Origin: Sunxiuqinia sp963974515
GTDB lineage: Bacteria; Bacteroidota; Bacteroidia; Bacteroidales; Prolixibacteraceae
Direction of reading: 5' to 3'
Assembly (NCBI RefSeq): GCF_963974515.1
Contig: NZ_CAXBDD010000012.1
Coordinates: 1 to 64,000 of the forward strand
Length of the DNA: 64,000 bases
Under the pieces are notes generated by a model that was given only the letters and a program-made list of their open reading frames with translations, did not search any database and was not told the DNA's origin. Below are positions 44,038 to 53,328 of this stretch, one piece after another. Within the stretch, counting starts at the first letter, position 1. Each line of letters begins with the position of its first letter. The translations under genes and the position numbers were made by a program.

Positions 44038-47000
44038 TTATAAGGAAACATTCACACCAAATGAGATCGTTTTTGGAATCGGAATATCATCGGTATTGGT
44101 TCGTTCAGGATCAGGGCCTTCAAACTTTTTGCTTTTGATAACAAACAAGTTGTCGACCATGGTATAGACCCGCACTTGTTCCAAACCTATACTTTCCGTA
44201 ATTGTCTTTGGCAGATTATAGCCCAGTTGGACATTTCTTAGTTTGAAGTAGGAAGCATCGACAAAGAAAAAATCTGAAGTCTTCACCAATTCGCCATTCC
44301 TGTCACTCAAGGTCAGCGCAGGAATACTTGTATTGGGATTCTCTGGAGTCCAGGCATTTAGCAACCCAGGGCCTCCATTATCTCTACCCCTAACCAATTG
44401 ATTGGCCTGCGAGTAAAGGTCGAAGCTTGTTTTATTCATGATACCTGACCCGAACACAGAAAAATCAAAATCCTTGTAGTTGAGGCTGACTCTCAAGCTG
44501 TATTCCAGATCTGGCAACAGCGTACCCAAGAATTTTTGATCCAGATCATTGATCACCTCATCGCCGTTCAAATCTTTATAGCGGATCCTTCCCGGCGCTG
44601 CTCCAATTTGCTCCGCGTGTGCATCAACCTCAGCCTGGCTTTGGAAAAGCCCATCGGTTTCATATCCAAAAATGGAAAGTTCGGAATGCCCCAGAATCGA
44701 TTGCTCAACGTTACCCGGATAAGCCGTTCGTACTTCTTCCGGAAGTTCGGTAATTTGATCAGCAAAATGGCTCGCTTGAGCGGTAATTTCATAGGAAAAA
44801 TCATTTCTCCGTTCCGAAAAATAACTGATTGCGAATTCCCACCCTTTATTTTCCTTCGTGGCCCCGTTCAGAAATTTCTGCTGTCCTTCACCCACGGCTG
44901 ATGCCACGGGGGGAATAATCAGAATGTCGCTGGTTTTACGTGAAAAGTAATCAAACGCGGCGATCAGTTTACTGTTGTAAAATCCGAAATCAATTCCCGC
45001 ATTGAATTCATCGGTTGTTTCCCATTTCAATGCTGGGTTTGCTCCCTGTACGGCTGCAAAACCAGAAGGCAGGTTCCCGGTGTTAATACCACCCAAATCA
45101 TAGGCTGTACCCACATTCCAATACTGATCAAAAAACTCGACATGGCCCACATCGCTCACCTGAATGGCAGCTGTTCCATAACGTGGTTGAAATAATCCCA
45201 AGCTGGCAAAGTCACCAATATCCTGGTTTCCTACGCGACCGGCTCCCAAACGAAGTTTTAAGTTCGACAAATTCCTGTACCGATCCATGAATGCTTCCTC
45301 GGATATCCGCCAGCCAAAAGTTGCGGCAGGAAAAACACCATAACGGTTGTCGGCACCAAACCGCGATGAACCATCTCGCCTGATGGTAACAGACGCCAGG
45401 TACTTGTCAGAAAGATTATAGTTAATTTTTCCGAACTGCGAAAGTAACCGGCTTGATGTGCCTGATCCAAAACTATTTCCACCAGAAGTACCAGCACTTA
45501 AGACCATAAACTCTTTGGTCTGGGTAGCAAACCCATCTTTTCGTCCGATTAAATCACTGTAATCATCGGCCACTGCTTCCACTCCCAACAAGAAATCGAA
45601 CCGGCTTTCGCCCAGATCAAGATTATAGTTTAGCGTATTGGACCAGGTGACACTGGTAAATTTATTGGTGGTAATAATGAGACTATTCACTGAACGGGCA
45701 ATAAACCCTTCGGTAAAGCTCAGTTCATAGTCCTTGTCTTCGAAAGTTGAATAGTCAACTCCTACTGTCGTTCTGAAAGTTAAATTTTTAACCGGTTGGA
45801 TTTCGGCATAGACATTTCCAAAGAAAAAAGTCTTATTGGCATTGTCCCAACGATTGATGTATTGCATGTGAACGGGGTTATTCCGATCGGAATAACCAGA
45901 CCCCAATGGACCTGCATAGTCGCCATCGCTCGTAAACACCGGAATTGTAGGAGCCAAATTAATAGCCAGTCCGGGAGTTGGAGCACTCCCCAAGTCAATG
46001 GTCTGTAAAGTTTCGTTTGAAGAAACAAATTGTGTATTCATCCCAATCTTCAATTTTTTGTCGAAGAAACTGGTATACCCATTGACACGCGCTGTAATTC
46101 GATCGTAATCGGTGTACTTTAGCATTCCCGAATTATTGATGTAGCCCAGGTTCATTAAAACCGACGATTTGTCGTCTCCACCCGAAATCGTCAATTCATT
46201 GTTGGTGACATAGCCGGTTTTATAAGCTTCGTCCTGCCAATCGGTATCTCCTACCGGAACATTCTGGTCGCCGCCAACGTACGGCTGAACGCTGATACTA
46301 TTCAGCACTGGGTTGTCAAAATCACCGTTCCAATCAAAATCATAAATTTCGCCGTAGCCAGAATCAGGACTAACACGGTCATTAACAGAAGCACGCCAAA
46401 GAACGCGTCCCCGATCCAGGGAATTCATCATGTCAAAGCGTTGCGATTTCTCAGATTGGATCGAGATATTCGAATTAAACCGAATACTTAAGCCCTCTCC
46501 TTTTTTTGATCCATCTTTGGTGGTAACAATGACGACACCGTTGGAGGCCCTTGCACCATAGATTGAAGACGCGGAAGCGTCTTTCAACACTTGTATTGAC
46601 TCAATGGCTCCTCCCAAACTTTGAAAAACTTCCGGCCGTTTGGTGGGCACCCCATCAATAATGTAAAGCGGATTATTATCACCCAGGGTATTCACGCCTC
46701 GTATCAATATCCTGCTGTTAGATGCGTTCGGCGATCCCGTCTTTTCAATATAAAGGCCCGGCACCTGGCCTTGCAAGGCCTGCATGGTGTTTCCAGATGA
46801 CATACTCAGGTTTTCAATCGACTTCATCTTGACGACTTCGATCGCCCCGGTCAAATCCGCTTTCCGCTGGATTCCATAACCAACGGCAACCACCTCTTCG
46901 ATGCCGATGGTCTCTTCTTGCAAAGTAGTATTGATAACCGATTGCCCAGACACCAAGACTTCCTTGGGCTGCATGCCCACAAATGAAAATTGCAGCGTTG

Positions 47001-47223
47001 CATTGGGAGAAACCGATATGGAGTATGCTCCATCAAAATCAGTAATCGTTCCATTCGTTGTACCTTTCTCAATAATAGTAACCCCCGGCAACGAAGCTCC
47101 AGACTCCTCCGAAACCACCCCGGTTATAGTTACTTGCTGTGCAAAAGCACCAATCGAAAGGACACACCAAAGGATGACTAAAAATCCTCTGGCCATTTTT
47201 TTCAAATCAATTGTTTTGTTCAT
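44038..47223 (-). CDS. susC-like: SusC/RagA-family TonB-dependent transporter
   Basis: 1061 aa. Signal peptide to about residue 28. A carboxypeptidase-like domain (VTGVVSEESGASLPGVTI-type, about 30-110) is followed by the plug with GIEEVVAVGYGIQRKADLTG, where the SusC family signature sits, and IIDGVP; then a 22-strand barrel to the C-terminal FGVNVSL. It imports oligosaccharides across the outer membrane using TonB energy. With SusD and the GH32 genes in the same operon the substrate is most likely a fructan. It starts 12 bp after the kinase stop. Confidence 0.95.
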   Translation of the reverse strand: MNKTIDLKKMARGFLVILWCVLSIGAFAQQVTITGVVSEESGASLPGVTIIEKGTTNGTITDFDGAYSISVSPNATLQFSFVGMQPKEVLVSGQSVINTTLQEETIGIEEVVAVGYGIQRKADLTGAIEVVKMKSIENLSMSSGNTMQALQGQVPGLYIEKTGSPNASNSRILIRGVNTLGDNNPLYIIDGVPTKRPEVFQSLGGAIESIQVLKDASASSIYGARASNGVVIVTTKDGSKKGEGLSIRFNSNISIQSEKSQRFDMMNSLDRGRVLWRASVNDRVSPDSGYGEIYDFDWNGDFDNPVLNSISVQPYVGGDQNVPVGDTDWQDEAYKTGYVTNNELTISGGDDKSSVLMNLGYINNSGMLKYTDYDRITARVNGYTSFFDKKLKIGMNTQFVSSNETLQTIDLGSAPTPGLAINLAPTIPVFTSDGDYAGPLGSGYSDRNNPVHMQYINRWDNANKTFFFGNVYAEIQPVKNLTFRTTVGVDYSTFEDKDYELSFTEGFIARSVNSLIITTNKFTSVTWSNTLNYNLDLGESRFDFLLGVEAVADDYSDLIGRKDGFATQTKEFMVLSAGTSGGNSFGSGTSSRLLSQFGKINYNLSDKYLASVTIRRDGSSRFGADNRYGVFPAATFGWRISEEAFMDRYRNLSNLKLRLGAGRVGNQDIGDFASLGLFQPRYGTAAIQVSDVGHVEFFDQYWNVGTAYDLGGINTGNLPSGFAAVQGANPALKWETTDEFNAGIDFGFYNSKLIAAFDYFSRKTSDILIIPPVASAVGEGQQKFLNGATKENKGWEFAISYFSERRNDFSYEITAQASHFADQITELPEEVRTAYPGNVEQSILGHSELSIFGYETDGLFQSQAEVDAHAEQIGAAPGRIRYKDLNGDEVINDLDQKFLGTLLPDLEYSLRVSLNYKDFDFSVFGSGIMNKTSFDLYSQANQLVRGRDNGGPGLLNAWTPENPNTSIPALTLSDRNGELVKTSDFFFVDASYFKLRNVQLGYNLPKTITESIGLEQVRVYTMVDNLFVIKSKKFEGPDPERTNTDDIPIPKTISFGVNVSL

Positions 47224-47235
47224 AATTAGACTAGT

Positions 47236-48132
47236 TTAGTTAGAAAATAAAATTCGTTCAATCTCCTGCATGTTGTATTCAGGAGTAGCCCCCGCTTTTG
47301 AGGCAACAAAAGCTCCGGTTGCACAGGCAAAAGCCAAGGCTTCGTCGTAAGTCTTGTGGTCGAATAGCGCAGCGAGCAAACCGGCAAGAAAAGCATCTCC
47401 GGCTCCAACCGTATCAACAGCGTTGATTTTAAAGCCGGCATGATTGTAGAAACGGCCTTCGCAAAACAGACGGGCGCCGTTTTCACCTTTGGTTACACAT
47501 ACCAGTTTAGCATCATAGTGATCGGCCACCCATTCAATCAGCTGTTGTTCATCAAGATCTTGTTTCGCATGCCAAGCCGCAAAAACCGACAATTCGTCAT
47601 CATTCAGTTTAATGACGTCCGATTTTCGGAGCAATGGTTCAACCAATTCTCTTCTTTCATATGGCTTCCGAAGATTGACATCGATCAGTTTTAAAGCATC
47701 TACTTCGAGTAATTTCAGTAGTGTTTGGCGGCTCTGCTGATTCCGGGATGCAAGCGACCCGTAAATAAGAACGCCTGATTTTTTCGCTTTTTCAGCCAGC
47801 GATTCGGTCAGCTGCAAATTATCCCAGGCAACCGGTTCGCAAATCTCGTAGGTGGCATTGTTATTTTCATCCAGATGAACAAGCACCTCACTGGTTGGAA
47901 GGTTCTCGTCAGTCTGGATGAATTCGGTACTTAATCCCGAGTTCTCAAGAAAAGTTTTCAGGTCCCTGCCTGGCTGGTCATTACCAATGCGGCTGGCAAT
48001 GGAAGCGTCTTGTCCGATCGCGTGCAAATGTAAGGCGACATTCATAGGCGCGCCACCGGGCTTTGCCCCCGAAGGCAAGCGGTCCCACAGCACTTCGCCG
48101 ATGCACAGAATCTGTTTGTTCGTAATTTTCAT
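47236..48132 (-). CDS. PfkB-family fructokinase
   Basis: 298 aa. Ribokinase-type fold: the N-terminal GGAPMNVALHLHAIG (motif 1) and the C-terminal NAVDTVGAGDAFLAGLLAAL with the catalytic Asp of GAGD (motif 2). It phosphorylates fructose released by the GH32 enzyme. No export signal, so cytoplasmic. Between the MFS porter (7 bp) and susC (12 bp), so part of the operon core. Confidence 0.92.
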   Translation of the reverse strand: MKITNKQILCIGEVLWDRLPSGAKPGGAPMNVALHLHAIGQDASIASRIGNDQPGRDLKTFLENSGLSTEFIQTDENLPTSEVLVHLDENNNATYEICEPVAWDNLQLTESLAEKAKKSGVLIYGSLASRNQQSRQTLLKLLEVDALKLIDVNLRKPYERRELVEPLLRKSDVIKLNDDELSVFAAWHAKQDLDEQQLIEWVADHYDAKLVCVTKGENGARLFCEGRFYNHAGFKINAVDTVGAGDAFLAGLLAALFDHKTYDEALAFACATGAFVASKAGATPEYNMQEIERILFSN

Positions 48133-48139
48133 CGTTATT

Positions 48140-49498
48140 TTAGTTAGAAGATTGACTGCGTTTTGTTAGTTCCAATTGAATTTCTTCGAGCGATTTTCCT
48201 TTGGTTTCAGGAATTACTTTCCAGGCAAAGAAAAAGTGGAGCACCATCATGATGGCGAAAAAGGCGAAAGAAGGACCGCCTCCAATTCCAGGCATTTCAG
48301 CGAAAATTGGAAATCCCCAGATCAACGCCGCAGCCATTATCCAGTGGGTGAATGTTCCCAGCGCTTGTCCTTTCGACCGCACTTTATTGGGGAATATTTC
48401 AGAAATAAAGACCCATAGTACAGCCCCTTGCGAAAAGGCGAAGAAAGCGATGAACCCCATCAGGTAAATCATCACCCCATAACCACCAAGCTCGGAGAAA
48501 TTATTGGTGAAAAAAGCCTTGGAAAGCATGCCCAGGAAAAAGACCATCCCAACCGAACCGATCATGAGCAACGTGCGGCGTCCGTAACGGTCGATCAAAA
48601 ACAGGGCGACGAAGGTAAATAACAAGTTGGTGGCACCGATGGAAATAGATTGTAACAAGGCGGCATCAGTTCCAAATCCGGCCATTTCGAATACGCGCGG
48701 CGCATAAATCATAATGGCATTAATGCCGGCCAGCTGGTTAAAAGCAGCAATCATAATGGCAAATATTATCGGGTAGCGGTTTTCCCTGACAAACAATTTT
48801 CCATGCCCCTGCTTCAGTTCCTGCTCAACCGATTTTTTCACAATGGCCACTTCATTTTCGGGGTGTTCGGCCCGAATCCGTTTAAACACCACTAAGGCTT
48901 CATCCACCCGATCTTGATTGACCAGCCAACGCGGAGACTCTGGAACCAGAAAAAGCAAAAGAAAAAACAAACTGGCCGGAATAGACTCCACGCCAATCAT
49001 CCAGCGCCAGGAAGAACCTGCAAAAGCTTGTGCCAAAAAATAATTGACCACAAATGCCAAGAAAATAGCGGTTACCACAAAAAACTGGTTGAGTAAAACC
49101 AGCTGCCCACGCTGTTTGGCAGGTGAAATTTCGGCAATATACATCGGTGTAACTACCGAAATGCATCCCAACAAGATCCCCGTTAAAAAGCGAAAGAACA
49201 ACAACAGCTCCCAATTCATCGCCGTGGCGCTTCCGATAGTGGAAAGAGCAAACAGACCCGATAGTAAAATTAAAGACCGACGTCGTCCAAACTTCTCGGC
49301 TGGCTTACCGATGATTAAGGTGCCAACGATTGTTCCGAGGATGGCCACAGCAACCGTAAACCCCAACCAGAAACTGTCTAAACTAAAGGTTCGCTCCAGC
49401 TGCGATGTTGTCCCAGACATCATGGCAATATCATAACCAAAAAGAAAGCCTCCAAGAGCAATGATGACTGCGACTGTGAATACGTTTTGTGTTTTCAT
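48140..49498 (-). CDS. MFS sugar porter (fructose importer)
   Basis: 452 aa with 12 membrane helices. Sugar-porter signatures: GKPAEKFGRRRS after helix 2, PESPRWL at the end of the first half, DRYGRR in the second, and PETKGKSLEEIQ at the C-terminus. It moves a monosaccharide, here presumably fructose, across the inner membrane, probably with protons. First gene of the fructan operon, directly behind the phased repeats, so its transcript sets expression of the whole locus. Confidence 0.94.
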   Translation of the reverse strand: MKTQNVFTVAVIIALGGFLFGYDIAMMSGTTSQLERTFSLDSFWLGFTVAVAILGTIVGTLIIGKPAEKFGRRRSLILLSGLFALSTIGSATAMNWELLLFFRFLTGILLGCISVVTPMYIAEISPAKQRGQLVLLNQFFVVTAIFLAFVVNYFLAQAFAGSSWRWMIGVESIPASLFFLLLFLVPESPRWLVNQDRVDEALVVFKRIRAEHPENEVAIVKKSVEQELKQGHGKLFVRENRYPIIFAIMIAAFNQLAGINAIMIYAPRVFEMAGFGTDAALLQSISIGATNLLFTFVALFLIDRYGRRTLLMIGSVGMVFFLGMLSKAFFTNNFSELGGYGVMIYLMGFIAFFAFSQGAVLWVFISEIFPNKVRSKGQALGTFTHWIMAAALIWGFPIFAEMPGIGGGPSFAFFAIMMVLHFFFAWKVIPETKGKSLEEIQLELTKRSQSSN

Positions 49499-49525
49499 TC
49501 GAATTATTGGTTTAAAATTCTAATT

Positions 49526-49533
49526 CAAAAATA
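49526..49533 (-). promoter_or_regulatory. -7 element of the fructan operon promoter
   Basis: On the minus strand this reads TATTTTTG, an exact -7 match, 27 bp before the MFS start codon. No TTG occurs at the -33 distance (around 49552-49555). Such a half-promoter usually needs an activator. Confidence 0.55.
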
Positions 49534-49562
49534 AAACACGACCAGCCGAAAGCTTTGAAACT

Positions 49563-49650
49563 ATGATACCAATTTAGAAATTCATGATACAAATCCCCTG
49601 GACATCAACATAAAAGAACAGGCATGTTACCTGCTCTGCAATCATGTTAC
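49563..49650. promoter_or_regulatory. Phased ATG(A/T)TAC repeats, candidate activator-binding array
   Basis: ATGATAC at 49563 and 49584 (21 bp apart) and ATGTTAC at 49624 and 49644 (20 bp apart). The 40-bp gap between the pairs is twice the step and holds a degenerate CATCAAC at 49603. The first pair extends to ATGATAC(C/A)AAT, the second to CATGTTACCT. The nearest copy begins about 30 bp upstream of the -7 box. Sites on one DNA face at helical spacing upstream of a -33-less promoter fit the AraC-type output domain of the sensor at 36066-38852. Confidence 0.6.
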
Positions 49651-49847
49651 CTCGAATGATTGACCAGAGGCCTCCCGCATGCTGAAAGCTTCTGATTTAT
49701 TTGCAATTATTTTTTTTTTGATTTGACAGAGGGATCCTGATAACTTCAAAATGTTGTGGAGGCTCGATTGCCTTCAGCAATTATCGAATTCCTTCAGGAT
49801 TCTTTATTTGCCCTTTGCTTATCTTTCTGCGGAAGATTTTTTCCGAA

Positions 49848-50996
49848 TTATTTCCCCAATTGCTTGAAATACGCCAGTTGCATTTCAAATTCCTCAATGG
49901 TTGGAATGTCGTTGTAGTGCCATTTCTCCATAATTGTCCCGTTTTTGATGAGGATCAGTCCCGGATTTGAGCGGATCATGGTTTTGAGGGTGATTTCATC
50001 GGCATTGAACAGCTCGAACCGGATGTCATTTTCATCTCGAAATTCATCAATCTCATCAAACATCGACGAAGTGAGCCCGATGAAGTTCATCCCATTTTCT
50101 TCGGCAAATTGGGCCAGCTCATTGATTGCCGGCATATTGGACAAATCTGATTTTTCGAGATTATGGGCAATGTAGAAGAAGGTGTAATTTTCGTCGTACA
50201 AGAAAAAATCTTTGATATCCTCGCCGTCGGGCGTTTCAATAAAGAAATTGTGAATGGGTGCTTCATAGCCTTTTTGAACCAGCACCGGATCTTCCATCGA
50301 CTCAAACTCCCAATTCAGGGTATCTTGCCATGGGTAGTTTTCCTGGTTGAATTGTTTGATCTCGCCGGTATTTTTATTCTTGTAATGGAACGTATTTTCG
50401 TAAACATCCTTCGGAGCATCGTCGGGTACTTTCATTCCTTCAGGAATATTCACCCCGGTTTTGTAAGGGCGAAAATCGATGATCGGCAAGTGATTGTAAG
50501 AATAATCAACCAGATAGGCAAAAACTAGCACGGTTGCTCCCGCCATAATTGTCGCAATTAAAGGGAAATGCGCAGGCTTGAATTTCTTTCGGTACACAAA
50601 TACGACCACAGCAAGAGCTAAAAAGAAAATATTCTTTGAAAAGGTTTCCCAGTTGGTAAGAATCAGCGCATCGCCAAAGCATCCACAGTCAGTAACAGGG
50701 TTTTGAATGGCAACAATGAGCGTAAGCACGGTAAAAAACCCCATCGTGACGAGGCTCAACAGCGAAAAAAGAGAGATGAAGACATTCAGCACCAACGCCA
50801 CACCGATAATAAACTCAACGGCCGATAACAAAACTCCGAGCGGAAAAGCCAGCGAAGTCATCGATTCCATTCCCCAAGCATTGAAATAATCAGTAAACTT
50901 GTAGGCCATTCCCCAGGGATCAATTCCCTTTACAAACCCAGAAAAAATGAAGACCAAGCCAAGTAAGATGCGTGCGATGTGCCAAAAAATTTTCAT
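49848..50996 (-). CDS. DoxX-type membrane protein with a thioredoxin-like C-terminal region
   Basis: 382 aa from the ATG at 50996; an upstream in-frame start would overlap the DUF1599 gene. Four membrane helices form a DoxX/MauE-like domain (FSGFVKGIDPWG early, then NPVTDCGCFGD, where the C-x-C-F-G-D site is typical of the BT_3928-type family). A fifth helix is followed by about 200 soluble residues with a thioredoxin-like pattern (MPAINELAQFAEENGMNFIG, then NPGLILIKNG), lacking CxxC. Probably an inner-membrane redox or quinone-associated protein; substrate unknown. It starts 4 bp after the DUF1599 stop. Confidence 0.85.
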   Translation of the reverse strand: MKIFWHIARILLGLVFIFSGFVKGIDPWGMAYKFTDYFNAWGMESMTSLAFPLGVLLSAVEFIIGVALVLNVFISLFSLLSLVTMGFFTVLTLIVAIQNPVTDCGCFGDALILTNWETFSKNIFFLALAVVVFVYRKKFKPAHFPLIATIMAGATVLVFAYLVDYSYNHLPIIDFRPYKTGVNIPEGMKVPDDAPKDVYENTFHYKNKNTGEIKQFNQENYPWQDTLNWEFESMEDPVLVQKGYEAPIHNFFIETPDGEDIKDFFLYDENYTFFYIAHNLEKSDLSNMPAINELAQFAEENGMNFIGLTSSMFDEIDEFRDENDIRFELFNADEITLKTMIRSNPGLILIKNGTIMEKWHYNDIPTIEEFEMQLAYFKQLGK

Positions 50997-51000
50997 TGTA

Positions 51001-51543
51001 TTATGCTTTAAATTCAAGCTTTATTAACGCAAAAACAGCATAATTGATCATGTCGAGGTAATTTGCGTCAATTCCTTCCGATATAATTGTCTGCCCGGCA
51101 TGATCTTCGATCTGTTTCGTGCGCTTGATTTTCATCAAAATTAGGTCGGTAATGGAGCTGATTCGCATCTGTCGCCAGGCTTCGTCATAGTCGTGATTCT
51201 TATTTTGCATCAGGCTTTTGGCCTGGTTGAAATAGTCTAAATAAAGCTTGTGAGTTTCCTCCTTCGTCAGGTCGTCGTCATCAGCAATGCCTTTTTCAAG
51301 CTGAATCAGCGCCATAATACAGTAATTGATAATGCCAATGTATTCCGAGCGGCTGTCCTCATCCACTTTCATGGTGCCTTTCATTTCGATACTTCTAATC
51401 CGCTGGGCTTTAATAAAAATCTGGTCAGTCATTGAGCTGGGGCGCAAGATACGCCACGCCACACCGTAGTCGCTCATCTTCTTTAAAAAAATATCTTCGC
51501 AGATTTCTATGACGTGATTGTATTGTTGAATGGTTTTTTCCAT
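51001..51543 (-). CDS. DUF1599 protein with internal duplication
   Basis: 180 aa. Two homologous units are visible: KKMSDYGVAWRILRPSSMTD (about 23-42) and KNHDYDEAWRQMRISSITD (about 117-135), each followed by a basic RSIE/KQIE helix. No enzyme motif is recognised; DUF1599 proteins are nucleotide-binding candidates only by fold guess. Conserved partner of the DoxX gene in Bacteroidota; divergent from folP with 109 bp between starts. Confidence 0.85.
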   Translation of the reverse strand: MEKTIQQYNHVIEICEDIFLKKMSDYGVAWRILRPSSMTDQIFIKAQRIRSIEMKGTMKVDEDSRSEYIGIINYCIMALIQLEKGIADDDDLTKEETHKLYLDYFNQAKSLMQNKNHDYDEAWRQMRISSITDLILMKIKRTKQIEDHAGQTIISEGIDANYLDMINYAVFALIKLEFKA

Positions 51544-51606
51544 GTTCAGCTTTTAAAATTGCGCCATAAAAATAGAAATTAAATGCGTATTTTGTTGGCT
51601 TTATCT

Positions 51607-51614
51607 TACTTTTG
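51607..51614 (+). promoter_or_regulatory. -7 element of the folP-cdaA-mscS operon
   Basis: TACTTTTG is an exact match, 38 bp before the folP ATG. Two TTG triplets lie only 9-12 bp upstream, closer than usual. Confidence 0.4.
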
Positions 51615-51652
51615 TAAGAACCATTGTCGAACTCATCAAACTCTTATGTTGT

Positions 51653-52534
51653 ATGTTGATCACTAGTTCTGCCAGCAAGTTTTTCAAACGAAAACATTCG
51701 ATCAACCTGAATGGTCACCTCATCGACCTAAGTAATCCCATCGTTATGGGAATTTTGAATGTAAGCCCCGACTCGTTCTTCGATGGCGGTAAATATGCTA
51801 CCGAAGATGCCATCGTGCGACACGCCGAAGAGATGCTGGAGCAGGGAGCTGCCATCATTGATATTGGCGCCATGTCAACGCGTCCTGGAGCCGGGATCAT
51901 GTCAACCAAAGAAGAATTGACCCGCTTGTTACCGGCAGTTTCTGCGGTCAGAAAAAGGTTTCCCGACGCCCCCATCTCAATTGACACCTTTCGTTCGTGG
52001 GTGGCTTTGCGGGTTGTTGATGAATGCGGGGATTGCATTGTGAACGATATTTCGGGCGGTGATTTTGACACGCACATGTTTGATACGGTTGGAAAACTAG
52101 GTTTGCCTTATATTTTGATGCACATCCAGGGAACGCCGCAAACCATGCAGGACGACCCGCAGTATGAAGATATCATTAAGGATATTTCAAAATACTTTTC
52201 TGAGAAAGTACGCAAACTCACCAAAGCTGGAGTAAAAGATGTGATTCTGGATCCGGGTTTCGGCTTTGGCAAAACGGTCGATCACAACTATGACCTTCTG
52301 AACAGGCTGGATGCGTTTAAGGTTTTTCAACTTCCGGTATTGGCCGGTGTCAGTCGAAAATCCATGATTCAAAAGCTGTTAAACGTTTCGGCCGATGAAA
52401 GCCTGGGGGGAACCATTACAGCTAATACCATGGCGTTACTGGGGGGAGCTGACATTTTGAGGGTACACGATGTTAAAGAAGCGGCTGAATCGGTCCGGAT
52501 TTTTACCAAGCTGAAAGAAGTAGCTAATTTATGA
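51653..52534 (+). CDS. folP: Dihydropteroate synthase
   Basis: 293 aa. It condenses p-aminobenzoate with hydroxymethyl-dihydropterin pyrophosphate in folate synthesis and is the sulfonamide target. Motifs: MGILNVSPDSFFDGG (loop 1), SIDTFRSWVA, DPGFGFGKT and GVSRKSMI, all intact. It overlaps cdaA by 4 bp. Confidence 0.95.
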   Translation: MLITSSASKFFKRKHSINLNGHLIDLSNPIVMGILNVSPDSFFDGGKYATEDAIVRHAEEMLEQGAAIIDIGAMSTRPGAGIMSTKEELTRLLPAVSAVRKRFPDAPISIDTFRSWVALRVVDECGDCIVNDISGGDFDTHMFDTVGKLGLPYILMHIQGTPQTMQDDPQYEDIIKDISKYFSEKVRKLTKAGVKDVILDPGFGFGKTVDHNYDLLNRLDAFKVFQLPVLAGVSRKSMIQKLLNVSADESLGGTITANTMALLGGADILRVHDVKEAAESVRIFTKLKEVANL

Positions 52535-53328
52535 GTTTATTTATCACTTTACGGTTTCTGGATGTTTTAGACATTCTGCTGGTTGCTTTTCTGCTTTACC
52601 AGCTTTACTTGTTGATTAAAGGAACCGTAGCATTCAATATTTTCATTGGCCTTTTTCTGGTTTACCTTTTCTGGTTGCTGGTACGGGCTCTCAACATGGA
52701 ACTCCTGGGTTCTTTCATGGGCCAGTTTATCGGCGTGGGTATTTTAGCGCTGATTGTTGTTTTTCAACCTGAAATCCGTCGTTTTTTGTTGCTCATTGGA
52801 AGTAATCCGCAGGTCAACCGTTTTTTAAGTATTGAACAATTATTTACTTCAGGAAAAGCAAAATCCGCTTCCGGACAGCATCTGAAAATGATTTCGAGAG
52901 CGTGCGAAAATATGGCCAAAACCAAAACAGGTGCTTTGATTGTAATTGCACAAAACTCGGAACTGAAAGAATATGTCCGCACCGGTGAGAAAATTAATGC
53001 GCGGATTTCGGACGCTTTGTTGGAAACCATTTTTTCGAAAAATACACCTTTGCATGACGGCGCGGTGATTATTAACCGGAACAAAATAGCGGCTGCCCGC
53101 TGTATCATGCCATTGACCAATAAAGAGGATCTGAACCCTCTGCTTGGATTACGACACCGTGCAGCAGTTGGAATTACCGAAAATACGGATGCTTTTGCCA
53201 TTGTTGTTTCCGAAGAAACCGGAAACATATCAATAGCAGAATTGGGCAAACTCATGCAGAATATCTCAGTCATTGATCTAAGCAACGCCCTGGAAAATAT
53301 TATTATTGACATTGACGATGTTGACTAG
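52531..53328 (+). CDS. cdaA: Diadenylate cyclase (c-di-AMP synthase)
   Basis: 265 aa. Three N-terminal membrane helices (about 10-85), a short coiled segment, then the DAC domain with LHDGAVII and GLRHRAAVGITE (DGA and RHR motifs). It makes c-di-AMP from two ATP at the membrane, a signal for potassium and turgor control. Its overlap with folP and proximity to an MscS channel gene fit an osmotic-signalling unit. Confidence 0.95.
   Translation: MSLFITLRFLDVLDILLVAFLLYQLYLLIKGTVAFNIFIGLFLVYLFWLLVRALNMELLGSFMGQFIGVGILALIVVFQPEIRRFLLLIGSNPQVNRFLSIEQLFTSGKAKSASGQHLKMISRACENMAKTKTGALIVIAQNSELKEYVRTGEKINARISDALLETIFSKNTPLHDGAVIINRNKIAAARCIMPLTNKEDLNPLLGLRHRAAVGITENTDAFAIVVSEETGNISIAELGKLMQNISVIDLSNALENIIIDIDDVD

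Larger units (their letters stand above)
49499..49847. other. 349-bp control region of the fructan operon
   Basis: No gene. It holds the -7 box (49526-49533) and the phased repeats (49563-49650). The last 200 bp, towards the DoxX gene, show only a T-rich stretch near 49710 and no clear terminator. Confidence 0.5.

Noticed and set aside
42283..47223. Starch-type SusCD
   Set aside because: The neighbours are GH32, fructokinase and a sugar-binding-protein sensor, not GH13/GH97, so fructan is the better substrate call.
52764..53312. 182-codon frame antisense to cdaA
   Set aside because: cdaA is a clear gene across the same bases; the antisense translation has no motif.
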